Positions 1-8,988 of a stretch of 64,000 bases of DNA are shown here, in pieces. The DNA is from Mesorhizobium prunaredense (GTDB lineage: Bacteria > Pseudomonadota > Alphaproteobacteria > Rhizobiales > Rhizobiaceae). Under the pieces are notes generated by a model. It was given only the letters and a program-made list of their open reading frames with translations, searched no databases and was not told the DNA's origin. Every line of letters starts with the position of its first letter. The first letter of the stretch is position 1. Made by a program: the position numbers and the translations under genes. The stretch lies in assembly GCF_900156895.1 (NCBI RefSeq), contig NZ_FTPD01000017.1, positions 1 to 64,000 on the forward strand, written 5' to 3'.

Positions 1-290
1 ATGGTGCCCAGAGGCGGAATCCAAGCGGTGGAAAACTTGCTCTGTTTCCAAATGGTTAGGACTCACGCAATAGCAGGACTAGCCAACAAAAATACCAACA
101 AAATATTTCTGTGGATTGGTTCGGTTCCCGATATCGCTCTATTCGCTCAATGCCATCGCGTCCCAACCTTATCTCAAAAGCCCATTGCTGTCGCTACTCG
201 AGTTTGGTCCAGATAGGTCCTCTCGATCGCATTGCATGGTGCGTGAGCTAATCGCAGGTCCGCTGCCTCCGATTCCCGACCTCTGATCGC
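1..290. other. Unassigned left edge
   Basis: No gene can be supported here. An open frame runs from the first base to position 216 on the plus strand but has no recognisable domain, no visible start signal and a composition unlike the coding genes nearby. It may be the tail of something cut by the window edge. Confidence 0.3.
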
Positions 291-404
291 TCTACCATTG
301 AAGATGGCGGAGAGAGCGTATTTCGATTCCCTTCCCATCCCATTGGAAATAACTGCATCCTGCTCGCAGAACTACCGTCAGTCTGGGATGTCGGGGCTCG
401 CTTT

Positions 405-751
405 CCTCAGCGAGCCGAGATCGGGCAGCAGGTGCTCGTGGAAATGCTTTACATTCCATCCAGGTAGCGATGACGATAAAGTTCCAGCATCTCTTCAATC
501 GCTTCGGCAGGCACTCGACGGGTCGAAATCTTGCCCAAACGCCGGTCGAGCAACCCAACTTCCCCAGCCTCTTGTAACGGTCGCGGGCGAAATTGCCGCC
601 CCGACCGCCAAGCAACTCGCCTGCCTACATCATCGAAAGATCGCCGCCATTCCAGCGGCTCAAAACCTCTACAAACTTCTGCATTCTCCGGTCCTGTAGC
701 CATGCTGTCCGTTTCATCCCCAGCCTCCATGCGCTGGCGAAAACCGGACAA
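405..751 (-). pseudogene. ISNCY-type transposase, N-terminal remnant
   Basis: The minus strand encodes pieces of the N-terminal part of an ISNCY-family transposase in three different frames. One frame reads KISTRRVPAEAIEEMLELYR, typical of the linker after the first helix-turn-helix, and about 50 bases further on a second frame reads WNVKHFHEHLLPDLG, the motif that normally follows directly. At least two frameshifts separate them, and the DDE catalytic part is missing. Inactive remnant of an element that has lost its 3' end. Recognition rests on remembered family sequence. Confidence 0.6.
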
Positions 752-863
752 CTCACGTGCTACCTAATCTGGACAACTCATCTGCTTACGAAACGCGCTC
801 ATGCGGCGCTTGCATGACGCACCATGTGAGGCTATATTCTGCCTCAAACGGATGGAGAGTGAG

Positions 864-1295
864 ATGCTAGCGTTCGGAAATGTCGCCGACGTGTTGGGGC
901 TGCCCGTCAAAGAGGTGGCGGCGCGGTCGCCTTTCGGGCTGATCTCCCGGATCGAGGATGGACTTCCTATTGGGGCACTCGAGCGTGTTGCACGTCTTCT
1001 GGCGCCTGGCGATGCTCAGTTCAAATACCGGCTGATCCCCAAGGCGACCTACGAGCGGCGTAAGATGGTACATCGTCTCTCATCGGACGAGGGCACACGA
1101 TTGGCCCGCGTGGCGCGCGTCTGGGGTCTTGCTGTCGATGTCTGGCAGAACGAAGAGGAAGCGCGCGATTTCTTGTTTCGGCCGCACCCGATGATTGAGG
1201 ACAAGCGACCGATCGACGTCGTTATCCTGAGCGAGTTCGGCGCCGAAATGGTGGTCGATATCCTCGGAGGTCTGAAGTACGGCAGCGCTGCGTGA
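864..1295 (+). CDS. Antitoxin of RES-type toxin-antitoxin pair (Xre/MbcA-ParS-like)
   Basis: A 143-residue protein with an Xre-like N-terminal region and a C-terminal MbcA/ParS/Xre toxin-binding domain (DUF2384), shown by the closing stretch with ILGGLKYG. Start chosen at 864 because GGAGAG lies a few bases upstream; 852 is an alternative. It should neutralise the RES toxin encoded directly downstream and repress its own promoter, as known for this family. The stop codon overlaps the GTG start of the toxin gene by four bases (GTGA), so the two are translationally coupled. Antitoxin-first order is usual for this family. Confidence 0.85.
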   Translation: MLAFGNVADVLGLPVKEVAARSPFGLISRIEDGLPIGALERVARLLAPGDAQFKYRLIPKATYERRKMVHRLSSDEGTRLARVARVWGLAVDVWQNEEEARDFLFRPHPMIEDKRPIDVVILSEFGAEMVVDILGGLKYGSAA

Positions 1296-1774
1296 CGGCG
1301 CAGACTCTCGATCGCACCTTATCGTCCTTTCGCATCGGCGATCCGGCCGGCACCTATCCGATCTTCGACGCGACCGGCTCGACAATCGCGCCAGGGCGAT
1401 GGAATACGCCCGGAAGTCCTATCATCTACACCAGCGAGCACTATTCGACGGCCCTTTTGGAAAAGCTGGTGCATGGCAGCGGCCGCCTGCCGCCCAACCA
1501 GCACTACATCGAAATCACGATCCCGCGCGGGCTGAGCTACGAGGTCTTTTCCCAGCCGTCACTGCCGGGCTGGGACGCGATGCCGGCGACGGTGAGCCAG
1601 GGATTTGGCGAAACCTGGTGTTTAGAACGGCGCAGCGTCATCCTGCTGGTGCCGAGTGTCGTGGCGCGTCTCGATTGCAATGTGCTGATCAACCCGGCGC
1701 ATTCGGAGTTTTCAAGGATTCAGACAAGTCTGCACCAGCCCGTCTACTGGGACCGACGGCTGTTTGGCGCGTAA
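1292..1774 (+). CDS. RES-domain toxin
   Basis: A 160-residue RES-domain protein of normal family length. The name-giving Arg-Glu-Ser type residues sit in a fold resembling ADP-ribosyltransferases; visible family motifs are GRWNTPGSPIIYTSEH near residue 35, ALLEKLVH near 53 and the C-terminal WDRRLF. Characterised RES toxins deplete NAD+ or ADP-ribosylate a metabolic enzyme and stop growth until the antitoxin is restored. It starts with GTG inside the antitoxin stop region and has no RBS of its own. The gene ends about 5 bases before an integrase remnant, so the module lies in a recombination-prone spot. Confidence 0.88.
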   Translation: MTAQTLDRTLSSFRIGDPAGTYPIFDATGSTIAPGRWNTPGSPIIYTSEHYSTALLEKLVHGSGRLPPNQHYIEITIPRGLSYEVFSQPSLPGWDAMPATVSQGFGETWCLERRSVILLVPSVVARLDCNVLINPAHSEFSRIQTSLHQPVYWDRRLFGA

Positions 1775-1775
1775 C

Positions 1776-2017
1776 GGGAGTGAGCCCGCCGCAGCCAGAG
1801 ATCATGCTTCGAGGTAACCGAGATCTGAGGCCAGGGCGCGCAGGGAATTCTCGCCGATGCCTTCTTTGGCGAGATGGCGCAGTGGCGACATCGTCGCGGT
1901 GAGGATTTTGGCCAGAAAATCGCGCCGGTCGAATGGCAGCACCGAATCCAGCGCATCGAGCGCCTCCGCACGGCGGAGTTTTTGGTCTGGTACGGGCCTT
2001 GGCAGGCGCGCATCCAC
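1776..2017 (-). pseudogene. Tyrosine recombinase N-terminal remnant
   Basis: The minus strand carries the SAM-like N-terminal domain of a rhizobial tyrosine recombinase: ALDSVLPFDRRDFLAKIL, then LRHLAKEG and SLRALASDLGYLEA. In the family the next residue is Trp; here TGG has become TGA, after which the homologous SLAA-G reading continues for a few codons and stops against the end of the RES gene. The catalytic C-terminal domain with the Arg/His/Tyr residues is missing. Dead integrase fragment, perhaps of the element that brought the toxin-antitoxin pair. Confidence 0.65.
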
Positions 2018-2423
2018 CGACGGCTTGCCTCGCGCTGTTCCTTGCCGATGCGCGCCAGGCGCGCCAAGAAACTCCTCATGTGCAAGAATCTCCTCATGTG
2101 AACGATGCCGCCGCCGGCGCGGCCGTGCAGCCGGTAGACTGGTCCTCCGAGCTGCTGCGCCTCGGCTAGCATGAATTCAACGGCTTAGCTTGGCGAGGTG
2201 GAAGGCCCGCACCCTCGAAAACTGCCCGGAACGGAAAAGCATGCTTTCAGCTTGGCGCTTCAACAACGGCCCGGTCTCGCGATCCGCGAAGTCTGGCGTC
2301 AGGCGGGCAGGTCGACTTTGGCTTGGCTTCCGCCCAGGAACCGCGATCACGAGGCTACTAGGCCGGCCCGGAATGGCCGCTCGGCAACGTCGTGATTGTC
2401 GACTGACAGAGAGCCGATGCGCG

Positions 2424-3554
2424 ATGGAGATCTCTGATGGCATGTCTCGGACAATCCCGTGGGCCGAGATCGCCGGTCCGCTGGTGACGGCCGAGGACGC
2501 CATCGCGCGTCTCGACGAGCGGCTTTCCCGTTCGCCGGTGCGTGACGGTTTTGTCGAGCGGTTTCATTTTCACGATGCGGCGGCCGTGCTTTGGCTCGAG
2601 GGCGAATTTGTCCATGTCGAGGATCTCGTCCTGCACGATGCGCATATGGACATCCGCACGCCCACGCACGAACTCACCCGCGCGCGCACGATCCTGCGCG
2701 CTCACCGTCAGATCTTTGGCAACGCAGCTGATTGGGCGATCGGCAGGGACGGGATGCGGCAACTCATCGGGCGCGGCGGCGGCGGGGCGCTGCGGAAGGG
2801 CCGGGAAGGCGAGGGGACACCGGAGCCGCAGATGCACCCAGATGAGACAATCGAGACGGACGGGCCCGATCCGCTGGCCGAGGAGTTCGCAGCCATCGAC
2901 GCCGTGCTCGCGCGCTCAAGCGCGGTCCTCGAAGGTGTCGCGGTCGAGCGGCCGTCACGGCCGCAAACGACACCTGAGCGGGATCCGCTAGTCTACGACG
3001 CGGATTGGGACGAGCCCGCCCGACTCGACGACTGGCGTACGCTGCTCGATCGCACGGCCGATCTTTCGCCCGTATTGGCAGCTGCGGTGCTTTGGGACGC
3101 TTGGGAGGACATCGGCCCGCTGCAGCATCAGCCTTGGCTTGGCACCCTTTTGGTGGCAGCCACACTGCGGCAGCGTCGCAAGACTATCGCTCATCTGCCG
3201 GCTCTCAACACGGGCTTGCGTGTGATCGGCCGCGAACGCCGACGCCATCGCAACAGGACGGAGCGATGGCTGGCCTTCTTCGACGCGGTTGTGGAAGCGG
3301 CCGCGCTCGGCCTAAAGGAACACGACCGCCTGGGGATGGCGCGAGAACAGATGCTTCGCCGCACCAGAAACCGACGCGGCAACTCGAAACTGCCCCAGCT
3401 GATCGACTACGTCCTGTCGCGGCCCCTGGTGTCCAGCGCGATGATCGAAAAAGACCTGAAGGTGACGACGAGAGGTGCGCTTAACCTTGTCGGCGAACTC
3501 AATCTGCGTGAGGTGACGGGCAGGGGGCGTTATCGTGCTTGGGGGATCGTTTAG
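2424..3554 (+). CDS. DUF1612 / helix-turn-helix protein (RHE_PE00001 family)
   Basis: About 376 residues from the ATG at 2424; the frame is open further upstream, but family similarity begins around IPWAEIAGPLVTAEDAIARL. The DUF1612 part contains the conserved LVHDAHMDIRTPT-like segment (here LVLHDAHMDIRTPTHEL, residues about 72-88) and the C-terminal third carries a winged-helix segment (YVLSRPLVSSAMIEKDL). Such proteins occur in many copies on rhizobial plasmids and symbiosis islands; their function is unknown, with DNA binding inferred from the C-terminal domain. The gene stands alone between integrase debris and an opposed defence-like gene. It is intact and high in GC. Confidence 0.75.
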   Translation: MEISDGMSRTIPWAEIAGPLVTAEDAIARLDERLSRSPVRDGFVERFHFHDAAAVLWLEGEFVHVEDLVLHDAHMDIRTPTHELTRARTILRAHRQIFGNAADWAIGRDGMRQLIGRGGGGALRKGREGEGTPEPQMHPDETIETDGPDPLAEEFAAIDAVLARSSAVLEGVAVERPSRPQTTPERDPLVYDADWDEPARLDDWRTLLDRTADLSPVLAAAVLWDAWEDIGPLQHQPWLGTLLVAATLRQRRKTIAHLPALNTGLRVIGRERRRHRNRTERWLAFFDAVVEAAALGLKEHDRLGMAREQMLRRTRNRRGNSKLPQLIDYVLSRPLVSSAMIEKDLKVTTRGALNLVGELNLREVTGRGRYRAWGIV

Positions 3555-3658
3555 GTCGGCGATGGTGCGACCAAGCACCGAGACGTCAAGGGTTCCGGTT
3601 CCCCGCAGGGCAGAATAGAAGCTGGCGCTGGAGATCAGTCAAAAACCCTGGCAAGCGC

Positions 3659-4506
3659 TCAGTGCACTTGCCGCGTCCGATGGACCAGGAAGATCGACAC
3701 GGCGCAGGCGACGCTGACGACCAGCTCTGCCTCGTCATCTCCGAGTTGCTGTCCCTCCCGAATGTGTCGCGCCCGGTCTGAAGCAAAGCCCCAGAGCTTT
3801 TCCACGGCCTCGTCGAGCGGACGAGGAAGGTTGAGGCGTGGCACCAGGCGGCCGAGTGTCAGTCCCGGTTCGTTGGCGATGTCGCGTGCAACGCTTTCCA
3901 GCGCCGCAATGGAATGCTGGATAGCGCCTGTCCTGTCAGGCTCTGGCCGGCGGGAAATGTCGCGCAAAGCCTCGCGGATTTCGGGGCGGCATTTGTGCGT
4001 CCGGTCGCTGTTAGGGCCTCGACGGCGTTGATGGTCGCGGCTGTAAAGGGGGCGCTGCCGCGAAACACGATGCCCTCGTTGTCCTTCAACTCCCAGCCGA
4101 TGCCCTTTTCGCGGAAAAATCCGTTCAGCTCGTCGCGAAACTGATCCGCCTGCTGATAGTGGAGGCTGCGATGCAGGCGTTCTGCGATGTCATAGACCTT
4201 GAACCATTCGCAATCTTCGAGCAGCCCCCGAACCTCATCCCAGATGTTCGGGTATTCGGACCAGTTGTTGCGGTCGGGCGCCACAAATAGGACGGTGCAG
4301 ACCACATCTCGAATGCGGGTCGGCCCCATTCCTGCGTTGACGGCGATCTGCGCGATGGCAAAGCGTAGATCATCTGGCGCGTCTTCCCGGATGGTGATCT
4401 CCGGTTCGGCCGGCTTGAAGCCGTAGCGATCTGAAAATTCTGCGACATGGCTGAAACTATACGATCGAGGCAAGGTTGAATGCGTCCCGGCACCGGAACA
4501 TTGCAT
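3659..4506 (-). pseudogene. AbiJ-like abortive-infection protein, frameshifted
   Basis: Two overlapping minus-strand frames together make a protein of about 280 residues. The first (from about 4506 to 3985) resembles the AbiJ N-terminal domain 4: FSDRYGFKPAEPEI, RDVVCTVLFVAPDRNNWSEY and a segment on HYQQADQFRDELNGFF. The second (3967 to 3659) resembles the HEPN-type C-terminal domain of such proteins: AIQHSIAALESVARDI, LWGFASDRARHIREG and a DDEAEL helix. A one-base change near 3985, in a C-rich run, shifts the frame between them. Abortive-infection function is inferred from the family. Start is uncertain; no good RBS is seen. Confidence 0.6.
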
Positions 4507-4624
4507 TTGTCCACCTAGCGGAAAACTCGGTTGGCGTCTCGGCGCGATTTGAAGGTCAGCCGATGGAGATTTGGAGTTCGTTCACCTCCACGATAGCGGC
4601 AATCTCCGAATAGAGGTCGACCGC

Positions 4625-5110
4625 TTGGGCCCGATGCAGAGATCGAGATGGCCAGGGAATAGCGCCTTGTCCTTTACCCGCTTCTGGCCGGTGTGCGATT
4701 TTCACCAGCCGCCAACGGGATAGACGGCGATGGCGTCATGACCCGCAAGCTCGATCGCACGGCCACGCCACAGATCGCAGTGTAGCGATCCCGCCTGATT
4801 GGCCTTGGGGCCGAGCAGCCAGCAGCTTGCTTCCGCTCCGGTTTAGGCCCCGTCTTTTTCCTGGCTGGCGGAGATGCGGCTTCTGAACCGCGCATTCGTC
4901 TCGGTGCGTTTCTTCATGTCGAAGCGGAGCCCGAAGGAGCGGTAGGTGTCCGGCCGGGTCGCGGCCTTGCCGGAGAGGTTCGGCTCGATGAAATAGGAGA
5001 GCGTCACCTTCATGACGACGATTCGTTCTCGATCTGCTCCAGCGCCGTTTTCGGCCAGGGCAGATCGTAGAAGTGCATCTCGTTGAAGACACCACTCAAA
5101 ACCTGGTTTT
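4625..5110 (-). pseudogene. S8 peptidase (IteS-like, anti-phage) C-terminal remnant
   Basis: The minus strand holds the C-terminal region of a large subtilisin-family peptidase of the kind paired with an AAA ATPase in the IteA/IteS anti-phage system. Readable pieces in order are EMHFYDLPWPKTALEQIE, MKVTLSYFIEPNLSGKAA, TYRSFGLRFDMKKRTE, LLGPKANQAGSLHCDLWRGR and HDAIAVYPVGGW. They lie in different frames and a TGA follows the final GGW where the family has a second Trp. The catalytic domain and the ATPase partner are absent. Together with the AbiJ-like gene just downstream it marks an eroded defence region. Confidence 0.6.
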
Positions 5111-5440
5111 CCAGTCAGTTCTCGCATTCAGCTACCCCCTTTTGTTCCTCGTCGTGCCACGAAGTCCTGGCATCCGTCCTGGGCGGCTCCGTAAGAGCAC
5201 GTGCAAGTGCGGCATACGTGATCTTTGGCGTCGCGCGGGTCGCGGGTCCCGATAGCCGAACAGCTCTTGGACGCTGTTCGGGACGGCACGTTGATGCTGT
5301 TGGCTCCGAGCATCGAGTGCAAATGGACCTCTCTCTACTGCTTTCTCGACGACAACATCATCGAGATCGACAGGGGCGATCGCACGGGTCGCCGGTTTAT
5401 ATCTCTTGAAGGCGGGGGAGAATAGGTCGGATCTTCGACA

Positions 5441-5456
5441 TGTCGGACGTGCGACA
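5441..5456 (+). promoter_or_regulatory. NifA upstream activator site (TGT-N10-ACA)
   Basis: TGTCGGACGTGCGACA matches the NifA consensus TGT-N10-ACA exactly. It lies 48 bases before the GG of a sigma-54 promoter. A single TGT-N10-ACA occurs often by chance, but the pairing with the promoter, repeated with nearly the same spacing at the right end of the window, makes it convincing. Confidence 0.65.
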
Positions 5457-5502
5457 CAGCGCCATCACCGTAATCGTATTGTTTGGAAACGATTTCCTCA
5501 TT

Positions 5503-5518
5503 TGGCTCGACACTTGCG
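5503..5518 (+). promoter_or_regulatory. Sigma-54 (-24/-12) promoter of the biosynthetic operon
   Basis: TTGGCTCGACACTTGCG contains the invariant GG and GC ten bases apart, and matches TGGCACG-N4-TTGC at all but one of those positions. Transcription would start near 5530 and give a leader of about 85 bases before the first gene at 5617. With the TGT-N10-ACA site upstream it predicts RpoN/NifA control, that is, expression under low oxygen in nitrogen-fixing bacteroids. Confidence 0.7.
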
Positions 5519-5616
5519 AGGCTGCTGGCGCGGATTGAAGAGAACTCATTCCAAGGGAGTCAGGGGCGCATGGCGACTGCCGCCGTCGCGGTCTGGACGC
5601 ATTGGCCGGAGGTTTG

Positions 5617-6909
5617 ATGAACAAAAACGTCAATCTGAATTTGGAAGCTCGCGCCAAGACTGTTGGGCGGCCTGAGACATCACTCGCACTCTTTGGCGGA
5701 AACCCTATTGTTTCTCCTGGGCGGATAGCGCCATGGCCGGCAACAAAGAGAAAGCACCTCAAGGCACTTCGCACGGTCGTAGAGAGTGGAAAATACCATC
5801 GCGCCAACCACCCTATTGTATCGGATCTCGAGCGGCGTCTTACCGACTGGGCGGGGAACTGGTCTGTTCGCGCTGTGGGAAGTGGTACTGCAGCCATCCA
5901 TGTGGAACTTGACTACTTCAAAGATCGAGGGAACCGCGTTGTCACCGCCGCGCTCAACTGGCCAGGCGCCGTGGGCCCGATTTCGATCAGCGGCCTTGAG
6001 CCAGTATTCATAGACGTCGATCTGGACCTGGCCGGTATTGATGAGGGGGCCGCGGCGAGTTGCTTTGAACCTGATGTTGCGGCCGTCCTCATTACGCATC
6101 TTTTTGGCAACAACATATTTACACCGAGACTGAGAGCCGTTGGGCGAACGAGGGGAATCGCGATCATTGATGATGTGTGCCAGTCAATTGGTGCCATCAA
6201 GAACATTGTCAATGGTATGTATATCGACAGCGATGCCCTTGCACTGTCGGGAAACGGCGCCAAACATCTGGGGGCAGGTGAGTTGGGATTCGTAGTCACA
6301 AAGGACCCGAATCTCATACAGCATGTTGATCATGTGTCCTTGACTAGCTCGTCCAGGAACGGGGCACGGATTTTTTCTCCAAACTCGCAGGGATACAATT
6401 ACCGACCCAATGTGTTCTCGGCCGCGATAGCCAGGTCTCGCGTGAAGGGTCTCGATAAGCAGCTCCAGAAGCGGAGAAGCAACGCGACGCTACTCTGGAA
6501 TATGGTCGAGCATCTTCCTGGCTTAGTGCCGCTTTTCGATCCGAATGATCACCATCAGTCGATGCTCAACTTTCCTCTGCGCATCGACCTGGAACGGTTC
6601 GGCTTTCCTGCTGGTCCGGCGGCGAGAGATTTTGTCGTGAAGTTGCTGCAGGCTGAGGGTGTACCGGTTTGGGTCTGGCTGACAAAGCCCGTCTTTGAGT
6701 ATTTGCCGGGCATTCGCAAAAAATGGCGTGCGGCGGATTTTCCAAAGACGATCAAGCTTCTGGATACGATGTTTTATGTCTCCGAAATCGCCCCGCCGAA
6801 CGATGCTGAGGTGATGAAGCTCTATGCCGACGCATTTCATAAGGTCTGGGAGGTCCTTCCAAGATTGGTCTCCAATACCCGGAAGTTGCAAGCGCCGCTT
6901 GAGTTTTGA
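5617..6909 (+). CDS. DegT/DnrJ/EryC1/StrS-family aminotransferase
   Basis: A 430-residue PLP aminotransferase of the family that aminates keto-sugars and inososes. Visible features are VGSGTAAIH (phosphate-binding region, near 88), IIDDVCQSIGA (cofactor aspartate, near 185) and the PLP-lysine stretch SGNGAKHLGAGELGF with K216. The ATG at 5617 is preceded by GGAGG at a short distance; a TTG at 5602 is an alternative. It is the first gene after the sigma-54 promoter and is 13 bases from the kinase gene. Relatives include scyllo-inosose aminotransferases such as StsC and the rhizopine protein MosB, so a cyclitol or sugar ketone is a reasonable substrate guess, but the substrate cannot be read from the sequence. 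Confidence 0.88.
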   Translation: MNKNVNLNLEARAKTVGRPETSLALFGGNPIVSPGRIAPWPATKRKHLKALRTVVESGKYHRANHPIVSDLERRLTDWAGNWSVRAVGSGTAAIHVELDYFKDRGNRVVTAALNWPGAVGPISISGLEPVFIDVDLDLAGIDEGAAASCFEPDVAAVLITHLFGNNIFTPRLRAVGRTRGIAIIDDVCQSIGAIKNIVNGMYIDSDALALSGNGAKHLGAGELGFVVTKDPNLIQHVDHVSLTSSSRNGARIFSPNSQGYNYRPNVFSAAIARSRVKGLDKQLQKRRSNATLLWNMVEHLPGLVPLFDPNDHHQSMLNFPLRIDLERFGFPAGPAARDFVVKLLQAEGVPVWVWLTKPVFEYLPGIRKKWRAADFPKTIKLLDTMFYVSEIAPPNDAEVMKLYADAFHKVWEVLPRLVSNTRKLQAPLEF

Positions 6910-6922
6910 AGAAGGATGGAAC

Positions 6923-7675
6923 ATGCAGCCGGCCATAAAGGGTTTTCCGCCTTACGGCATTTCCGTTGTGGTGAAGTTCGGTGGAAGCCTGATGCGCGAT
7001 CTAGAGGCGTGTAGGGCGGCTTTGGCTGAGCTGGAACGCCTGGGGCGCCGCGGTCATCGAATTTTGATCGTTCCAGGAGGCGGGATACCAGACAAGGCTA
7101 TCGAGGCTGTTGACGCGACACATCCGCTGGCCCCATTCACGGCTCACCATGCATGTGCTCTCGCCCAGGATCAGACCGCCTATATGTTGTCTGATCCCGC
7201 CCTGTCATCCGATCTCGTCGCGTGCTCGACATTGGGCCAGTGCCGGTTCCGCCTGAGAGAAGGCAAGATCCCCGTACTGTTACCGTCTCAGATCCTGTTC
7301 GCCCTAGATCCGGTGGAGTGGAGCTGGGATGTTACATCTGATGCGGTCGCTGCCTGGATCGCTTGGCTTACGAATACTCCGAAGCTCGCGATCCTGACGG
7401 ATGTCGACGGCGTTTATCGTAATGCTTCGACGGGTGATCCCACGGCCCTGATCGCTGAAAGCAGCGCCGATGAATTAGGCCGCCTTGGTCACACTTCAAT
7501 TGATGCCTGTGCCGCTCACTTCATGTCACAGCACGGGCTTTCCGGCGTGGTGCTCAACGGTGCCCACCCGCATCGCTTGGGTGATTGGCTTGAGGGGAAA
7601 CAAGTAACGGGCACACGTATCACGTCTACACCTCACATCATTTCTGCGCCGCAAACTGCATTGGGGGCCGCGTAA
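6923..7675 (+). CDS. Amino acid kinase-fold small-molecule kinase
   Basis: A 250-residue member of the aspartate/glutamate/uridylate kinase superfamily. The ATP site is visible as VKFGGSL (residues 17-23) and VPGGG (50-54); SWDVTSDAVAAWIA (134-147) and TDVDGVY (159-165) are the substrate and nucleotide elements. Size and the WDVTSD motif resemble MfnE-type kinases, which add a phosphate to a phosphomonoester, more than aspartokinases, which have regulatory domains absent here. RBS AAGGATGG precedes the ATG at 6923. The stop is immediately followed by the ATG of the next gene. The acceptor is unknown; an alcohol, phosphate or carboxylate made by the neighbouring enzymes is inferred. Confidence 0.8.
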   Translation: MQPAIKGFPPYGISVVVKFGGSLMRDLEACRAALAELERLGRRGHRILIVPGGGIPDKAIEAVDATHPLAPFTAHHACALAQDQTAYMLSDPALSSDLVACSTLGQCRFRLREGKIPVLLPSQILFALDPVEWSWDVTSDAVAAWIAWLTNTPKLAILTDVDGVYRNASTGDPTALIAESSADELGRLGHTSIDACAAHFMSQHGLSGVVLNGAHPHRLGDWLEGKQVTGTRITSTPHIISAPQTALGAA

Positions 7676-8467
7676 ATGTCTTCTTTGGGATTGACGGTTT
7701 ACGGGCCCGAGGTCGCAAAATCCGGCCTGACTGCAGCACTTGACGATTTCATTCGCCGGAAGACAGAACTTGAAATCGAGGAACGATCCTTTGCCGTCCA
7801 CAGTCGCACTTCCATTGAAGCGTTCTATTCCCTCACGGGATCAACGGGCGGGAAACACTGGCCGCTCGTGCTGGACCTGTTCGACATGCGGCCGGTCTGT
7901 GCAACACTATGGATCGGGGACAGCGCTTTATCGAGCCTTCAAAATCTGAAGGGCAAGACCCAGCCTGCCCAAGCGGCCAAAGGAACCATTCGCAGTCGCT
8001 TTTACTGCGATAATCCAGTCACGAATCTTGTCCACGTCAGCGACAGTGAGAGCTTGATGGACGAGGAACTCAGAATTCTTCGTGCTCACTCCACGGGGAC
8101 AGGCGACACAAGTTGGCGGGCGCTCAATTCCGGCCGGATTTCACACTCATCGTTCCGCGTGCTGCTTACAAGCTTGGGGAATACCCAAGCACCTCAATCC
8201 GACATCTGCAACAGCGGCGACGATGCGGTTGCGAACGCACGCGCTGCATTCGAGCAGGCAGAAGCGCTGGCCGTTAGCTGCGGAATGCTGGAGACAGTCC
8301 AAGGATTTCTCGCGGGTGACTTTGCCAGCCTGGAATACCTCCTCAACAGGGTAGGCGGGCTTTCAGCCTGGGACCGCCTTCTGCTCGAGGCGGGCCTTTT
8401 TGCGATGCCTTACTGGAACTCACTCATCAATGACTCGCCGGCATTGCTGACTGGTGAGGGAGCATGA
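7676..8467 (+). CDS. Nucleoside-diphosphate-kinase-like protein with C-terminal extension
   Basis: A 263-residue protein. Residues 4 to about 135 read as an NDK domain: PVCATLWIGDSALSSLQNLK, then AQAAKGTIRSRF and NLVHVSDS, with H120 at the position of the phospho-histidine that carries the phosphate in NDKs. The usual N-terminal IKPD motif is replaced by VYGPEV, and a canonical NDK is only about 140 residues, so this is a divergent family member. Residues 140-263 match nothing I recognise. It begins directly after the kinase stop and overlaps the next gene by ATGA. A phosphotransfer or nucleotide-binding role in the pathway is inferred, not shown. Confidence 0.75.
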   Translation: MSSLGLTVYGPEVAKSGLTAALDDFIRRKTELEIEERSFAVHSRTSIEAFYSLTGSTGGKHWPLVLDLFDMRPVCATLWIGDSALSSLQNLKGKTQPAQAAKGTIRSRFYCDNPVTNLVHVSDSESLMDEELRILRAHSTGTGDTSWRALNSGRISHSSFRVLLTSLGNTQAPQSDICNSGDDAVANARAAFEQAEALAVSCGMLETVQGFLAGDFASLEYLLNRVGGLSAWDRLLLEAGLFAMPYWNSLINDSPALLTGEGA

Positions 8468-8988
8468 TGTCGGGCGTATTGTGCACCGCGCTCACGGCGA
8501 TGGCGCCTAATCGATCAGAAGAGAGTTGGCTCGCGGGCAGCAGCGTCATCGCTCATCTCCTAGAGCGAATCCCAAACGACATTGATATCCATCACCTTCA
8601 ACAGGACGCATTTGAACATGCAATCGAGCAAGACACGAATGTACTGACACGATTGGGGTTCGTGGCAACTGAGTCAAACGTTTCCTTTAGTGAACTCGAA
8701 AGAACCTTTGTCCATGCGCTAGGAACAGTAAAAATCGACTGGGTTATAGAGCCTGAGAGGCCGAAGCCTCTTATTTTTGATCCGACCATCGGTGTACGCG
8801 CCAACTATGCGGCCGTCGTGGCACGCAAAATCGAGATGTACAAACACGGCCGCCTCGCCAAACACCGAGAGGATCTTCTTTGCCTGCTCCGCAGCAAAGC
8901 TTCCATGGAGACCGAACTCGACATCGCATGCTTCAGATCTCAGCTCGCCGCGTTGGAATTGAGAGCGCCTACCATGAGACGAAACTGA
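8464..8988 (+). CDS. Nucleotidyltransferase-fold protein (AbiEii-like)
   Basis: A 174-residue protein with the minimal polymerase-beta-like pattern: LAGSSVIAHLLERIPNDIDI (residues 23-42) has the G-S motif and the paired acidic residues D39 and D41, and VKIDWV supplies a third acid (D92). The tail ARKIEMYKHGRLAKHREDL resembles the KxxAxxxRxxxKDxxDL helix of AbiEii-type proteins. Those are usually toxins, but no antitoxin is present; the gene is embedded by ATGA and TGATG overlaps between two pathway genes, so a role in nucleotidylating a substrate, or a guard function, is possible. Which of these is right cannot be decided from sequence. Confidence 0.65.
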   Translation: MMSGVLCTALTAMAPNRSEESWLAGSSVIAHLLERIPNDIDIHHLQQDAFEHAIEQDTNVLTRLGFVATESNVSFSELERTFVHALGTVKIDWVIEPERPKPLIFDPTIGVRANYAAVVARKIEMYKHGRLAKHREDLLCLLRSKASMETELDIACFRSQLAALELRAPTMRRN

